Part shown: piece after piece, positions 16,035 to 25,155 of the stretch
Layout: every line of letters starts with the position of its first letter
Numbering within the stretch: the stretch's first letter is position 1
NCBI GenBank assembly: GCA_035539855.1
Contig: DATLHO010000093.1
Coordinates: 1 to 35,571 of the forward strand
Direction: 5' to 3'
DNA from: DATLHO01 sp035539855
GTDB taxonomy: Bacteria > Bacteroidota > Ignavibacteria > OLB7
DNA: 35,571 bases
Made by a program: the position numbers and the translations under genes
The notes under the pieces: generated by a model
What the model saw: only the letters and a program-made list of their open reading frames with translations
Told to the model about the DNA's origin: nothing
The model's database searches: none

Positions 16035-16931
16035 ATGTGCCGTTTCCTCGCATACGTCGGTCGGCCGGTCCTCGCCAACGACCTCCTGTATCGTCCGCAG
16101 CACTCGCTCATCGAGCGGCAGTCGCTCGGGGCGCAGGAGATGTCGATCCCGATCAACGGCGACGGGTTCGGTCTGAGCTGGTATGACTTCGAGCTCGACG
16201 ACGAGCCGTGCCAGTTCCGCTCGATCCACCCCGCATGGAGCGATCTGAACCTTCGGTTCCTCGCCCGGAAGATCAAGTCGCCGATGCTCTTCGCGCACAT
16301 CCGCGCGGCGACGCCGGGGTCGCTCGTCGAGGAGGTCAACTGCCACCCGTTCGTGCACGGCAAGCTCACGTGGATGCACAACGGCATGGTCCAGGGCTTC
16401 CGCCAGATCCGCCGGACGCTGCTGCGAGGTCTCGGCGACGAGGCCTACGACGCGGTCATGGGCTCGACCGATTCGGAGCACATGTTCGCGCTGTTCCTCA
16501 ACAACCTCGAGAATCCCTCCGGCGCCGTGACGACCGATGAGATGGTCCGCGCGATGTTCGGGATGTTCGGGGACTTCAACCGACTGCTGCTCGAGCACAA
16601 CGTGCGCGAGCACTCCTATCTCAACTTCTGCGTCTCGAACGGTCGCTCGATCGTCGCGACGCGCTACACGACCAACCCGCGCGTCCAGCCCGCCTCGCTC
16701 TACTACATGTTCGGCCGCGAGTTCGTGGCCGACGGTGACCGCACGTTCATGGCGCCCGACGAGGGACACAGCCAGGCGGTCGTCATCGCGAGCGAGCCGT
16801 TCACGTCGCACAAGTCCGACTGGGTGAAGGTCACACGAAACTCGATGCTCATCGTCGAGGAGGATCTGACGATCCGCTTCGAGGAGATCGAGCTCCCCTT
16901 CGAGAAGGCCGCGTTCGTATACGAAGACTGA
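16035..16931 (+). CDS. class II glutamine amidotransferase (YafJ/EgtC-like)
   Basis: 298 residues. Start ATG 16035 is chosen over ATG 15975 because class II (Ntn) amidotransferases need cysteine as the first residue after methionine removal, and 16035 gives MCRFLAYVGRPVLANDLLYR. Other family blocks: HSLIERQSLGAQ, INGDGFGLSWYDFE, LFAHIRAATPGSLVEEVNCH, PFVHGKLTWMHNGMVQGF and GSTDSEHMFALFL. There is no synthetase domain, so it probably hydrolyses a gamma-glutamyl amide in a stand-alone reaction. With egtB-egtD-egtA 2.5 kb upstream, it is a candidate EgtC, which removes glutamate from gamma-glutamyl hercynylcysteine sulfoxide. It could equally be the generic YafJ-type protein. It is followed 10 bases later by nuoL. 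Confidence 0.85.
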   Translation: MCRFLAYVGRPVLANDLLYRPQHSLIERQSLGAQEMSIPINGDGFGLSWYDFELDDEPCQFRSIHPAWSDLNLRFLARKIKSPMLFAHIRAATPGSLVEEVNCHPFVHGKLTWMHNGMVQGFRQIRRTLLRGLGDEAYDAVMGSTDSEHMFALFLNNLENPSGAVTTDEMVRAMFGMFGDFNRLLLEHNVREHSYLNFCVSNGRSIVATRYTTNPRVQPASLYYMFGREFVADGDRTFMAPDEGHSQAVVIASEPFTSHKSDWVKVTRNSMLIVEEDLTIRFEEIELPFEKAAFVYED

Positions 16932-16941
16932 TTCACACGCA

Positions 16942-18897
16942 ATGATTGAAACGCTTCTCCCGTTCGTGCTGCTGCTGCCGCTGATCGGCTTCGTGATCAA
17001 CGGCGCATTCGGCAAGCGAATCAAGTCCGAGGCGCTCATCGCAACGATCGGCACCGCTGCGGTTGCGATCCCGTTCGCGATGGCCGTCGTGATGTTCCTT
17101 CAGATGCTCGGCGAGCCGGAGACCGCGCGCCGGCACATCGTCGAGATCGCCGAGTGGATCACCACCGGAACGTTCTCGGCCGGGTTCTACTACCAGGTCG
17201 ACCAGCTCTCGATGATCTTCCTGCTGGTGATCACCGGCGTCGGCTCGCTGATCCATTTGTACTCCGCCGGCTACATGCATGGGGACCCGGGGTTCGGTCG
17301 CTTCTTCGCGTACCTGAACCTGTTCATCTTCATGATGCTCAACCTGGTGCTGGCCGACAACTTCCTGCTGACGTTTCTCGGCTGGGAGGGAGTGGGATTG
17401 TGCTCGTACCTGCTGATCGGCTTCTGGTACGAGCGCGAGTTCAAGGGCGTCGCGATTACCTGGACGGGAGATGCCGCCAAGAAGGCCTTCGTCGTCAACC
17501 GCATCGGCGACCTCGGCATGCTCATCGGCATGTTCATTCTCTTCAACGAGTTCGGCACGCTGCGCTACCACGAGATCACGGGCATCGTCTCCTCGCCGGC
17601 CGCCGGGTTCTTCCGTGACTCGAGCACCGCGATCACGACCGCGACGATGTTCCTGTTCCTCGGCGCCTGCGGAAAGTCGGCGCAGATCCCGCTCGCCGTC
17701 TGGCTGCCGGACGCAATGGCCGGCCCCACGCCGGTCTCGGCGCTGATCCACGCGGCGACGATGGTGACCTCGGGCATCTTCCTGCTCGCGCGCAACGCCG
17801 CGCTGTTCTCGCTGGCTCCGACGACCATGATGGTCATCACCGTCGTGGCGATCTTCACCGCCTTCATGGCGGCGACCATCGGCCTGGTGCAGAACGACAT
17901 CAAGAAGATTCTCGCCTACTCGACCGTCTCGCAGCTCGGTTTCATGTTCGTCGCCCTCGGCGTCGGCGCCTTCACCGCCGCGGTCTTCCACGTGATGACG
18001 CACGCGTTCTTCAAGGCGCTCCTGTTCCTCGGCTCCGGCTCGGTCATCCACGGGATGCACCACGAGCAGGACGTCCGCCACATGGGAGGCCTGCGCAAGT
18101 ACATGCCGCAGACGTACCGCACGTACTTCATCGGCGCGCTCGCGATCAGCGGCGTGCCGCTGCTGAGCGGCTTCTTCTCGAAGGACGAGATCCTCGCCAA
18201 CGCCTTCGGCTTCAGCCCGATCCTCTGGGGGATCGGCGTGGTCACCGCGTTCTTCACCGCGTTCTACATGTTCCGCTCGGTGTACCTGACGTTCCGCGGC
18301 GAGGAGCGCTTCGATCATCATCACGTCCACCCGCACGAGTCGCCGGCGACGATGACGATCCCGCTGTGGATCCTCGCGGTGCTCTCGATCGTCGGAGGCT
18401 ACGTCGGCCTGCCGCCGGTGCTGGGCGAGAACGTGCACGCGCTCGGCTCCTGGCTCGAGCCGGTCTTCGCTCCGGCGCAGCGCAACATCGTCGCGCATCA
18501 CCTGACGCACAGCACCGAGTGGATCCTGATGGCGGTCTCCAGCGCTATCGCGTTGAGCGGCATCTGGCTGGCGCGGCACTTCTACATCACGCGACCGGAG
18601 CTGCCGGAGAGACTGGCGGCGAGCATGAAGGGACTGCACGCGTTCCTGATGAACAAGTGGTATCTCGACGAGTTCTATCAGACGCTCATCGTCCGCCCGC
18701 TGACGCTCCTGTCGCGCTCGTTCCTGTACCGCGTCGTCGACGTGCGCGTCATCGACGGCATCATCAACGGCACGGGCCGGCTCACCGCCGACGTCAGCCG
18801 TGGCGTGCGGCGACTGCAGACGGGCGTGGTCCAGAACTACGTCACCATGTTCCTCGTCGGCATTCTCGCCATCGTCGGTTGGTTTCTGCTGCGCTGA
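16942..18897 (+). CDS. nuoL: NADH-quinone oxidoreductase subunit L
   Basis: 651 residues. Largest antiporter-like subunit of respiratory complex I, in the inner membrane. Starts with TM helix ETLLPFVLLLPLIGFVINGA. Conserved segments: YMHGDPGFGRFFAYLNLFIF, LTFLGWEGVGLCSYLLIGFW (with the conserved TM5 glutamate), AGPTPVSALIHAATMVTSGI, NDIKKILAYSTVSQLGFMFV and GVPLLSGFFSKDEILANAFG. The C-terminal part (about 540-651) contains the long lateral helix region that clamps NuoM and NuoN. First of nuoL-nuoM-nuoN; the remaining nuo genes are elsewhere. No Shine-Dalgarno is visible before the ATG. Confidence 0.96.
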   Translation: MIETLLPFVLLLPLIGFVINGAFGKRIKSEALIATIGTAAVAIPFAMAVVMFLQMLGEPETARRHIVEIAEWITTGTFSAGFYYQVDQLSMIFLLVITGVGSLIHLYSAGYMHGDPGFGRFFAYLNLFIFMMLNLVLADNFLLTFLGWEGVGLCSYLLIGFWYEREFKGVAITWTGDAAKKAFVVNRIGDLGMLIGMFILFNEFGTLRYHEITGIVSSPAAGFFRDSSTAITTATMFLFLGACGKSAQIPLAVWLPDAMAGPTPVSALIHAATMVTSGIFLLARNAALFSLAPTTMMVITVVAIFTAFMAATIGLVQNDIKKILAYSTVSQLGFMFVALGVGAFTAAVFHVMTHAFFKALLFLGSGSVIHGMHHEQDVRHMGGLRKYMPQTYRTYFIGALAISGVPLLSGFFSKDEILANAFGFSPILWGIGVVTAFFTAFYMFRSVYLTFRGEERFDHHHVHPHESPATMTIPLWILAVLSIVGGYVGLPPVLGENVHALGSWLEPVFAPAQRNIVAHHLTHSTEWILMAVSSAIALSGIWLARHFYITRPELPERLAASMKGLHAFLMNKWYLDEFYQTLIVRPLTLLSRSFLYRVVDVRVIDGIINGTGRLTADVSRGVRRLQTGVVQNYVTMFLVGILAIVGWFLLR

Positions 18898-18951
18898 TCG
18901 CGCGTCGCTCGACGGTGAACCGGTACCTCAACACAATTCGCATCTGATCGG

Positions 18952-20661
18952 ATGGCTCTGCTGCTGACGCTCCTCATCCCGCTGGCCTCGGCACTCGTGC
19001 TCGCGGCGCTTCCCGGGACCTCTCCGCGGACGCACCGGCTCGTCGCCTTCGCCGGCTCGCTCGCGGCGTTCGTCGCGTCGATGGTCGTCTGGGTCGGCTT
19101 CGACCCGGCGTCGCCGGCGTTCCAGTTCCTCACCGACGTGCCGTGGATCAGCTCGATCGACGTCGGCTTCCGCCTCGGCATCGACGGCATGTCGCTGCTG
19201 CTCGTCGCGCTGACGACGCTGATCATGCCGATCGCGATCGCCTCGAGCTGGGAGTCGATCCGCGACCGGGAGAAGCTCTACTACGTGATGCTGCTGCTCC
19301 TGGAGTTCGGCGTCATCGGCGTGTTCACCGCGCTCGACACCTTCCTGTTCTATGTCTTCTGGGAGGTGGTGCTGATCCCGATGTACTTCCTGATCGGGAT
19401 CTGGGGAGGCAAGGACCGGATCTACGCGTCGATGAAGTTCTTCATCTACACGATGGCCGGCTCGCTGCTGATGCTCGTGGCGATCATCTGGCTCGGCTTC
19501 TACGCCGAGACGCACGGCGCCGGGATGTTCACCGCCGACGTGCGCAAGCTCATGGCGATCGCGCCGACGGTCGGACTCGAGGCGCAGCAGTGGCTGTTCC
19601 TGGCGTTCGCGCTCTCGTTCTGCATCAAGGTGCCGCTGTTCCCGCTGCACACGTGGCTGCCCGACGCCCACACGCAGGCGCCGACCGCCGGCTCGGTCAT
19701 CCTTGCCGCGGTCATGCTGAAGATGGGCACCTACGGACTGGTGCGCTTCAACCTGCAGTTGTTCCCGCATGCCTCGCTGCACTACGCCGATCTCATCGCC
19801 ATCCTCTCGGTCATCGGCATCATCTATGGCGCGCTGGTCGCGATGGTGCAGACCGACATCAAGAAGCTCGTCGCGTACTCGTCGGTCGCCCACCTTGGCT
19901 TCGTGACGCTCGGCATCTTCTCGATGACCGCCGAGGGACTGCAGGGCGCGGTCCTGCAGATGGTCAACCACGGCCTGTCGACCGGCATGCTGTTCCTTCT
20001 CGTCGGCTTCATCTACGAGCGCCGTCACACCCGCGAGATGTCGGAGTTCGGCGGCATCGCGAAGTCGATGCCCGTCTACGCCGTGTTCTTCGCGTTCGCG
20101 ATGCTCGCGTCGGTCGGCCTGCCCGGACTCAACGGCTTCGTCGGGGAATACCTGACGCTGCTCGGCGCCTATACCTCGCGGCACCTGTCGACGACGTGGT
20201 ACGCGATCATCGGCGCCTCGGGCGTGATCCTCGCGGCGGTGTACCTGCTGATCCTCTACCAGCGGATCTTCTTCGGTCCGCTTACCAAGTCCGAGAACGC
20301 GAAGCTCGCCGATCTGTCGAAGCTCGAGGTCGCGCTCGTCGTGCCGCTCGTCGCACTCTTCGTGTGGATCGGCTTCCAGCCGAACACGTTCCTTCACGTC
20401 AGCGAGTCGGGCTCGCGCGCGGTCGTCGGCGTCATCGAGGGATTGCGCGGCGTCGACCGATATGCGAACGAGGCACGTCTGCGCAGCGGCGACACGGCGA
20501 CGGTCGTGCCCGCGGGCATGCTCCCGCCGGGCGCCATGCCGCAGGGCGCCATGCCCCAGGGCGGACTTCCGCCGGGCGCGGTCGGTCCGGACGGGCGCCC
20601 GATGGCCCCCTCGGTCGGCGCGCCGGGACAGGTACTGCCGAGCCCGCCGCCGGGACGCTAG
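18952..20661 (+). CDS. nuoM: NADH-quinone oxidoreductase subunit M with Pro/Met/Gly-rich tail
   Basis: 569 residues, longer than the typical 490-510. Antiporter-like proton-pumping subunit of complex I. Signatures: VGFRLGIDGMSLLLVALTTL, FLFYVFWEVVLIPMYFLIGI (TM5 glutamate), VPLFPLHTWLPDAHTQAPTA, GSVILAAVMLKMGTYGLVRF, QTDIKKLVAYSSVAHLGFVT and GLPGLNGFVGEYLTLLGAYT. After the last TM helix, about 70 residues follow, ending in a tail rich in Pro, Gly, Met and Gln with short repeats (GAMPQ GAMPQ GGLPP GA). The tail is not expected in the family and may be cytoplasmic or periplasmic. 54 bases after nuoL. Confidence 0.96.
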   Translation: MALLLTLLIPLASALVLAALPGTSPRTHRLVAFAGSLAAFVASMVVWVGFDPASPAFQFLTDVPWISSIDVGFRLGIDGMSLLLVALTTLIMPIAIASSWESIRDREKLYYVMLLLLEFGVIGVFTALDTFLFYVFWEVVLIPMYFLIGIWGGKDRIYASMKFFIYTMAGSLLMLVAIIWLGFYAETHGAGMFTADVRKLMAIAPTVGLEAQQWLFLAFALSFCIKVPLFPLHTWLPDAHTQAPTAGSVILAAVMLKMGTYGLVRFNLQLFPHASLHYADLIAILSVIGIIYGALVAMVQTDIKKLVAYSSVAHLGFVTLGIFSMTAEGLQGAVLQMVNHGLSTGMLFLLVGFIYERRHTREMSEFGGIAKSMPVYAVFFAFAMLASVGLPGLNGFVGEYLTLLGAYTSRHLSTTWYAIIGASGVILAAVYLLILYQRIFFGPLTKSENAKLADLSKLEVALVVPLVALFVWIGFQPNTFLHVSESGSRAVVGVIEGLRGVDRYANEARLRSGDTATVVPAGMLPPGAMPQGAMPQGGLPPGAVGPDGRPMAPSVGAPGQVLPSPPPGR

Positions 20662-20731
20662 AGACTCGCTCCGCACGGTCGTCACGAACATTCGAACAAC
20701 CTGATCGATGCGCTGGTCGCGTCGACGAAGT

Positions 20732-22156
20732 ATGAGCTACACCGACTTCTTTGCAGCGCTGCCGATCGAGATCGTCTCGATCTTCGCCCTTCTCGTCATG
20801 CTCGCCGACGCGTTCGTCGTGCGCAGCACGCGCCTGTGCGCGACGCTCTCGATCGTCGGACTGCTCGCCGGCATCGGCGCCGCGGTCTGGACGATGCTCG
20901 GCGATCCGGTCTCCGGCTTCAACGGCATGATCCGCACCGGCGGAGCCGCCAACGTCTTCGACCTGATCTTCTGCGGCGCCGGGATCATGACCGTGCTGCT
21001 GGCGCGCGACTACCTGACGCGGGTGGGAGGGATGTTCGACGAGTTCTACACGCTCATGATGATGTCGATCGTGGGCATGATGCTCATGGCCCACGCGAGC
21101 GACTTCATGGTGCTGTTCGTCGGCCTGGAGATCATGTCGATCTGCTTCTACGTCATGGCCGGCCTGACGCGCGGGGAGCTTCCGTCGAACGAGGCGTCGC
21201 TGAAGTACTTCCTGCTCGGCGCGTTCGCCTCGGGCTTCCTGCTCTACGGCATCGCGCTCGTCTACGGCGCGCTCGGCACGACCGCGTACGCCGACATGCC
21301 GACGAACATCGTCCGCAGCCAGTTCCCGACCCTGCTGTGGGCGGGCGTGGCGCTGCTGATCGTCGGCCTCGCATTCAAGGTCGCGGCGTTCCCGTTCCAC
21401 CAGTGGGCACCGGACGTCTACACCGGCGCACCGACGGTGGTCACCAGCTTCATGAGCACCGCGGGCAAGGCCGGCGCGTTCGCCGGGTTCGTCGGCTTCA
21501 TGCTCCCGATGCTCACCAGCGGCGCCCCGGGCGTCGAGCAGGCCCGGACGGTGCTCGCACTGATCGCCGCCGGCTCGATGCTCATCGGCAACCTGACCGC
21601 GATCGCGCAGACGAACGTCAAGCGGATGCTCGCGTACTCGTCGATCGCGCACGCCGGCTACCTGATGATCGGACTGGCCGCGGGCAATCAGACGGGAGCG
21701 ACGGGGATTCTCTACTATCTCGGCGCGTACCTGTTCATGCAGCTCGGCGCCTTCGCCGTCGTCGGAATGCTCGAGCGCGAGCACGGCGGAAACCTGTCGA
21801 TCGACGACTATCGCGGACTCGGCCGCCGGCGTCCCGGCATGGCGATCATCATGGCGCTGTTCATGTTCTCGCTGGTCGGCCTGCCGCCGTTCGCGGGCTT
21901 CTTCGGCAAGTACTATCTGTTCATGGCCGCCATCCGCGCGGACATGCTGTGGCTGACGATCGTCGGCGTGATCTCGTCGGTGATCTCGGCCTGGTTCTAT
22001 CTCGGACTGATCGTCACGATGTACTTCCGCGAGCCGGAGACCGACGCGGCGATGCCGGCCGTCGGCACGACCTCGCGCATGGCGCTTGCGCTGACGATCG
22101 CCGGTACGCTGATCGTCGGGCTGATCCCCGAGCTGATCATCCGCGCCGCGCGCTGA
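20732..22156 (+). CDS. nuoN: NADH-quinone oxidoreductase subunit N
   Basis: 474 residues from ATG 20732, which gives MSYTDFFAALPIEIVSIFAL; an in-frame ATG at 20708 would add eight basic residues unlike the family. Third antiporter-like subunit of complex I. Signatures: MLMAHASDFMVLFVGLEIMS (with the conserved TM5 glutamate), LPSNEASLKYFLLGAFASGF, FKVAAFPFHQWAPDVYTGAP, TNVKRMLAYSSIAHAGYLMI and SLVGLPPFAGFFGKYYLFMA. It ends the nuo unit and is followed by a strong hairpin at 22178. Complete TM set, normal length. Confidence 0.96.
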   Translation: MSYTDFFAALPIEIVSIFALLVMLADAFVVRSTRLCATLSIVGLLAGIGAAVWTMLGDPVSGFNGMIRTGGAANVFDLIFCGAGIMTVLLARDYLTRVGGMFDEFYTLMMMSIVGMMLMAHASDFMVLFVGLEIMSICFYVMAGLTRGELPSNEASLKYFLLGAFASGFLLYGIALVYGALGTTAYADMPTNIVRSQFPTLLWAGVALLIVGLAFKVAAFPFHQWAPDVYTGAPTVVTSFMSTAGKAGAFAGFVGFMLPMLTSGAPGVEQARTVLALIAAGSMLIGNLTAIAQTNVKRMLAYSSIAHAGYLMIGLAAGNQTGATGILYYLGAYLFMQLGAFAVVGMLEREHGGNLSIDDYRGLGRRRPGMAIIMALFMFSLVGLPPFAGFFGKYYLFMAAIRADMLWLTIVGVISSVISAWFYLGLIVTMYFREPETDAAMPAVGTTSRMALALTIAGTLIVGLIPELIIRAAR

Positions 22157-22177
22157 TTGGCCGGTCGCACTCCAGTT

Positions 22178-22217
22178 CCTGCCCCATGCGACGGTCACGA
22201 CCCACGCATGGGGCAGG
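22178..22217. terminator. 12-bp perfect hairpin after nuoN
   Basis: CCTGCCCCATGC (22178-22189) pairs perfectly with GCATGGGGCAGG (22206-22217) around a 16-base loop. No T tract follows (GGTGTGTAACG). It separates nuoN from hrcA and is likely a transcript end or processing structure rather than a classical rho-independent terminator. Confidence 0.6.
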
Positions 22218-22241
22218 GGTGTGTAACGACCCATTCGTGCG

Positions 22242-22247
22242 TATAAT
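22242..22247 (+). promoter_or_regulatory. candidate -10 box TATAAT upstream of hrcA
   Basis: A perfect TATAAT lies 30 bases before the hrcA ATG. The -35 region 16-17 bases upstream (TGTGTA) is weak. No CIRCE element (TTAGCACTC-N9-GAGTGCTAA) is present between 22157 and 22277, which is notable for an hrcA promoter. Confidence 0.4.
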
Positions 22248-22277
22248 CCGGGTCTCGTCACGACGTCAGGTACCAGG

Positions 22278-23360
22278 ATGGCTACGGTGCGACATATCGG
22301 ACAGGCCGGTCCCGAGCTGACCGAGCGGGAGGAGCTCGTTCTGCGCTACATCGTGCAGAACTTCATCCTCACGGCCAATCCCGTCGGCTCGCGGTTCCTG
22401 TCGAAGCGCTTCGAGGAGGAGTCGATCTCCGCCGCGACGATCCGCAACGTCATGGCGGACCTCGAGGAGAAGGGCTACATCACGCACCCGCACACGTCGG
22501 CCGGCCGGGTGCCGACCGATCTGGGCTACCGTCGCTACGTCGATGCGCTCGTCCGCGGCGAGCACCTGTCGATGGCCGAGCGCGCGGCGATCGAGAGCAC
22601 CATCGACCCGGGCACGCCGCCGTCGACCTTCGTCCGTGAAACTTCGCGCCTCCTGGCGACGATCACCGAGCAGCTCGGCATCGTCACTGCGCCGGAAGTG
22701 CTCGACAGCGTCCTGGAGCGCATCGAGCTCGTGCCGCTGTCGAGCACGCGATTGCTCGTTGTGCTGTCGCTGCACTCGCGGATCGTGCGCACGGTCACGC
22801 TCGAGCTCAACGAGAACATCGAGCGCGCACAGCTCGCGCCGCTGGTTGGTCTGCTCAACGAGCGCCTTGCGGGCCTGCGCCTGCGGGATGTTCGGGGAAC
22901 GGTTCGCGAGCGGCTGCGCGACGTCGTCGACGAGCGCACGAACCCTGTCGTGCGGATCTTCTTCGACGCGGCCGACCGCATCTTCACGCAGCACGACGAC
23001 AACCGCATCCACATCACGCCGGCACAGGGGATGCTCCGTCAACCGGAGTTCGCCTCGCCCGAGCAGGTGCGCGGCATCGTAGAGCTCATCGAGAACCAGG
23101 AGGTGATCGTGCACCTGCTCGACGGACGCGCCGCCGGCGAGCTGATCCTGTGCGACGATCGCTCGGTCGAGATCTCGATCGGCAGCGAGCACTCCGACGA
23201 GAGGCTCGCGGACTTCAGCATGATCACGACGCGCTATCGCATCGGCGATACGTCGGGAACCATCGGGCTTATCGGGCCCAAGCGCATGAACTATTCGCGA
23301 CTGATTGCCGTCGTCGAGTTCGTGGCCATGACCATGACGAACCGCTTCGGCGACCACTAG
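22278..23360 (+). CDS. hrcA: heat-inducible transcription repressor HrcA
   Basis: 360 residues, normal length. Represses class I heat-shock genes by binding CIRCE; activity depends on GroEL. N-terminal winged helix: LTEREELVLRYIVQNFILTA, NPVGSRFLSKRF, SAATIRNVMADLEEKGYITH and PHTSAGRVPTDLGYRRYVD (about 14-90). The central GAF-like domain follows, and the C-terminal signature is GTIGLIGPKRMNYSRLIAVV (about 324-343). First gene of hrcA-grpE-dnaJ. CIRCE is absent upstream, so this operon may not be under HrcA itself; groESL or another promoter elsewhere would be the target. Confidence 0.96.
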   Translation: MATVRHIGQAGPELTEREELVLRYIVQNFILTANPVGSRFLSKRFEEESISAATIRNVMADLEEKGYITHPHTSAGRVPTDLGYRRYVDALVRGEHLSMAERAAIESTIDPGTPPSTFVRETSRLLATITEQLGIVTAPEVLDSVLERIELVPLSSTRLLVVLSLHSRIVRTVTLELNENIERAQLAPLVGLLNERLAGLRLRDVRGTVRERLRDVVDERTNPVVRIFFDAADRIFTQHDDNRIHITPAQGMLRQPEFASPEQVRGIVELIENQEVIVHLLDGRAAGELILCDDRSVEISIGSEHSDERLADFSMITTRYRIGDTSGTIGLIGPKRMNYSRLIAVVEFVAMTMTNRFGDH

Positions 23361-23387
23361 CCACATAATGACCGTGGAGTTATCGCA

Positions 23388-23942
23388 ATGAAACGAGAGT
23401 CGACACCAACCGAAGAGGCACGGGAGCACCGCGAGGAGAGGACGGCGGGCGACTCCCCGCGACCGGCTGTCGAGGGCGCCGAGGCGCTCGAGGCGCGGAT
23501 CGCGGAGCTCGAGCAGGAGAACCAGCAGCTCCGCGACAAGGCCTTGCGCTCGGTCGCCGAAGTGGAGAATATCCGTCGTCGGGCCGATGCCGAGCGTCGC
23601 CAGACGCTCGAGTACGCCAACGAGCAGCTCCTGAAGCAGATCCTTCCGATCGTCGACGACTTCGAGCGTACCGTCGAGTCCGGCGGACAGACGGCTGACA
23701 TCGAGGCCTACCGCAAGGGAGTCGAGCTCGTGCGCGCGAACCTCATGAAGACCCTCGACCGCATCGGCGTCAAGCGCATGTCGGTCGTCGGCGAGCCCTT
23801 TGACGTGCACCTGCACGAGGCGATCATGCGCCAGCCGAGCGAGGCGCCCGAGGACACCGTCATCACCGACGTCGAGCCCGGCTACACCTACCACGACCGC
23901 GTGCTGCGGCACGCGAAGGTGATTATCTCGGCGGGCGGGTAA
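23388..23942 (+). CDS. grpE: nucleotide exchange factor GrpE
   Basis: 184 residues. Releases ADP from DnaK during the chaperone cycle. The N-terminal part (about 1-35) is charged and disordered-looking; a long coiled coil follows (EALEARIAELEQENQQLRDK, then ALRSVAEVENIRRRADAERR), then QILPIVDDFERTVES and the C-terminal beta domain (GVKRMSVVGEPFDVHLHEAI, then ITDVEPGYTYHDRVLRHAKV). GGAG lies about 8 bases before the ATG. 27 bases after hrcA, 41 before dnaJ; dnaK is not adjacent. Confidence 0.97.
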   Translation: MKRESTPTEEAREHREERTAGDSPRPAVEGAEALEARIAELEQENQQLRDKALRSVAEVENIRRRADAERRQTLEYANEQLLKQILPIVDDFERTVESGGQTADIEAYRKGVELVRANLMKTLDRIGVKRMSVVGEPFDVHLHEAIMRQPSEAPEDTVITDVEPGYTYHDRVLRHAKVIISAGG

Positions 23943-23983
23943 GGCCGCACCAAACCGAACGACTCGATACTCTGAATTCCGAT

Positions 23984-25132
23984 ATGCAGAAGCGCGACTA
24001 CTACGAGATCCTTGGCGTCGATCGCTCGGCCGGCGAGGCGGAGATCAAGACCGCCTATCGCAAGCTTGCGATCAAGTACCATCCGGATAAGAACCCGGAC
24101 AACCCGGAGACCGAGGAGCACTTCAAAGAGGCGACCGAGGCCTACGAGGTCCTGTCGGATCCGGACAAGCGCGCCCGCTACGATCGCTTCGGCCACGACG
24201 GGATGCGTGCCGGACAGGACTTCCACGGCTTCGGCAACATCAACGACATCTTCTCGGCCTTCGGCAGCTCGATCTTCGGCGACATCTTTGGCCAGCAGCG
24301 CTCCAGCGGTCCGTCGTTCGGACTGCAGCCCGGTAGCGACATGAAGATCCGCCTGCCTCTGACGCTCGAGGAGATCGCGACCGGCGTCGAGAAGACGATC
24401 GCGATCCGCCGCATGGTGCCGTGCGAGACGTGTCACGGACTCGGCGCGAGCTCGCGCGGCGACATCAAGGAGTGCGGCCAGTGCAACGGAACCGGCGAGG
24501 TCCGCCACGTCAGCCGCTCGGTCTTCGGCCAGTTCATCAACGTCCAGGCCTGCAACAACTGCAACGGCTCCGGCCGCACGATCGCCAAGCCGTGCTCGAA
24601 CTGCCGTGGCGAGGGCCGCGTCCAGGGCGAGAGCCGCGAGGTTCTCGAGGTGCCCGCCGGCGTCAGCGACGGCAACTACATCCCGCTGCGCGGCAAGGGC
24701 CATGCGGGTCCGAACGGCGGACCGGCGGGCGATCTGATCGTCCTGATCGAGGAGAAGGAGCACGAGCACTTCGTCCGCAACGGCAACGACGTCGTCTACG
24801 ACCTGGTCGTGAGCTATCCGCAGGCGGCGCTGGGCGCGGAGATCGAGGTGCCGACGCTGCACGGCAACGCGATGATCACGATCGAGCCGGGCACGCAGCC
24901 GGGCACGCTGCTGCGCATGCGGCAGAAGGGAATCCCGCACCTGCACAGCGAGCGGCGCGGCGACCAGATCGTGCGCGTCAACCTGCAGGTGCCCACGCGC
25001 CTGTCGCCGGAGGAGCGCGAGGCGCTCGAGCGTCTCTCGACGATGCCGAACGTCGGGTCGTCGTCGCCGACGGGAGCGGGGGAGCGAAGCGGGTTCTTCG
25101 AGAAGATGAAGGCGGTGTTCTCGTTTCTCTGA
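23984..25132 (+). CDS. dnaJ: chaperone DnaJ (Hsp40)
   Basis: 382 residues, class A J-protein. J domain at about 3-68 (DYYEILGVDRSAGEAEIKTA, with HPD in YHPDKNPDN). A Gly/Phe-rich region follows (FHGFGNINDIFSAFGSSIFG). The zinc domain has four CxxCxGxG-type repeats: CETCHGLG, CGQCNGTG, CNNCNGSG and CSNCRGEG. The C-terminal substrate-binding domains contain VPAGVSDGNYIPLRGKGHAG and IEPGTQPGTLLRMRQKGIPH. It stimulates DnaK ATPase and delivers substrates. Last gene of the unit, followed by a strong terminator at 25156. Confidence 0.97.
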   Translation: MQKRDYYEILGVDRSAGEAEIKTAYRKLAIKYHPDKNPDNPETEEHFKEATEAYEVLSDPDKRARYDRFGHDGMRAGQDFHGFGNINDIFSAFGSSIFGDIFGQQRSSGPSFGLQPGSDMKIRLPLTLEEIATGVEKTIAIRRMVPCETCHGLGASSRGDIKECGQCNGTGEVRHVSRSVFGQFINVQACNNCNGSGRTIAKPCSNCRGEGRVQGESREVLEVPAGVSDGNYIPLRGKGHAGPNGGPAGDLIVLIEEKEHEHFVRNGNDVVYDLVVSYPQAALGAEIEVPTLHGNAMITIEPGTQPGTLLRMRQKGIPHLHSERRGDQIVRVNLQVPTRLSPEEREALERLSTMPNVGSSSPTGAGERSGFFEKMKAVFSFL

Positions 25133-25155
25133 GGCCGTCCGCACGAACGAATTCG

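Noticed and set aside
16933..20691. Long minus-strand open frames opposite nuoL and nuoM (also opposite nuoN, lpdA and the ABC exporter)
   Set aside because: High-GC antisense artefacts: charged, low-complexity translations rich in Arg, Asp, Glu and His, opposite well-recognised genes.
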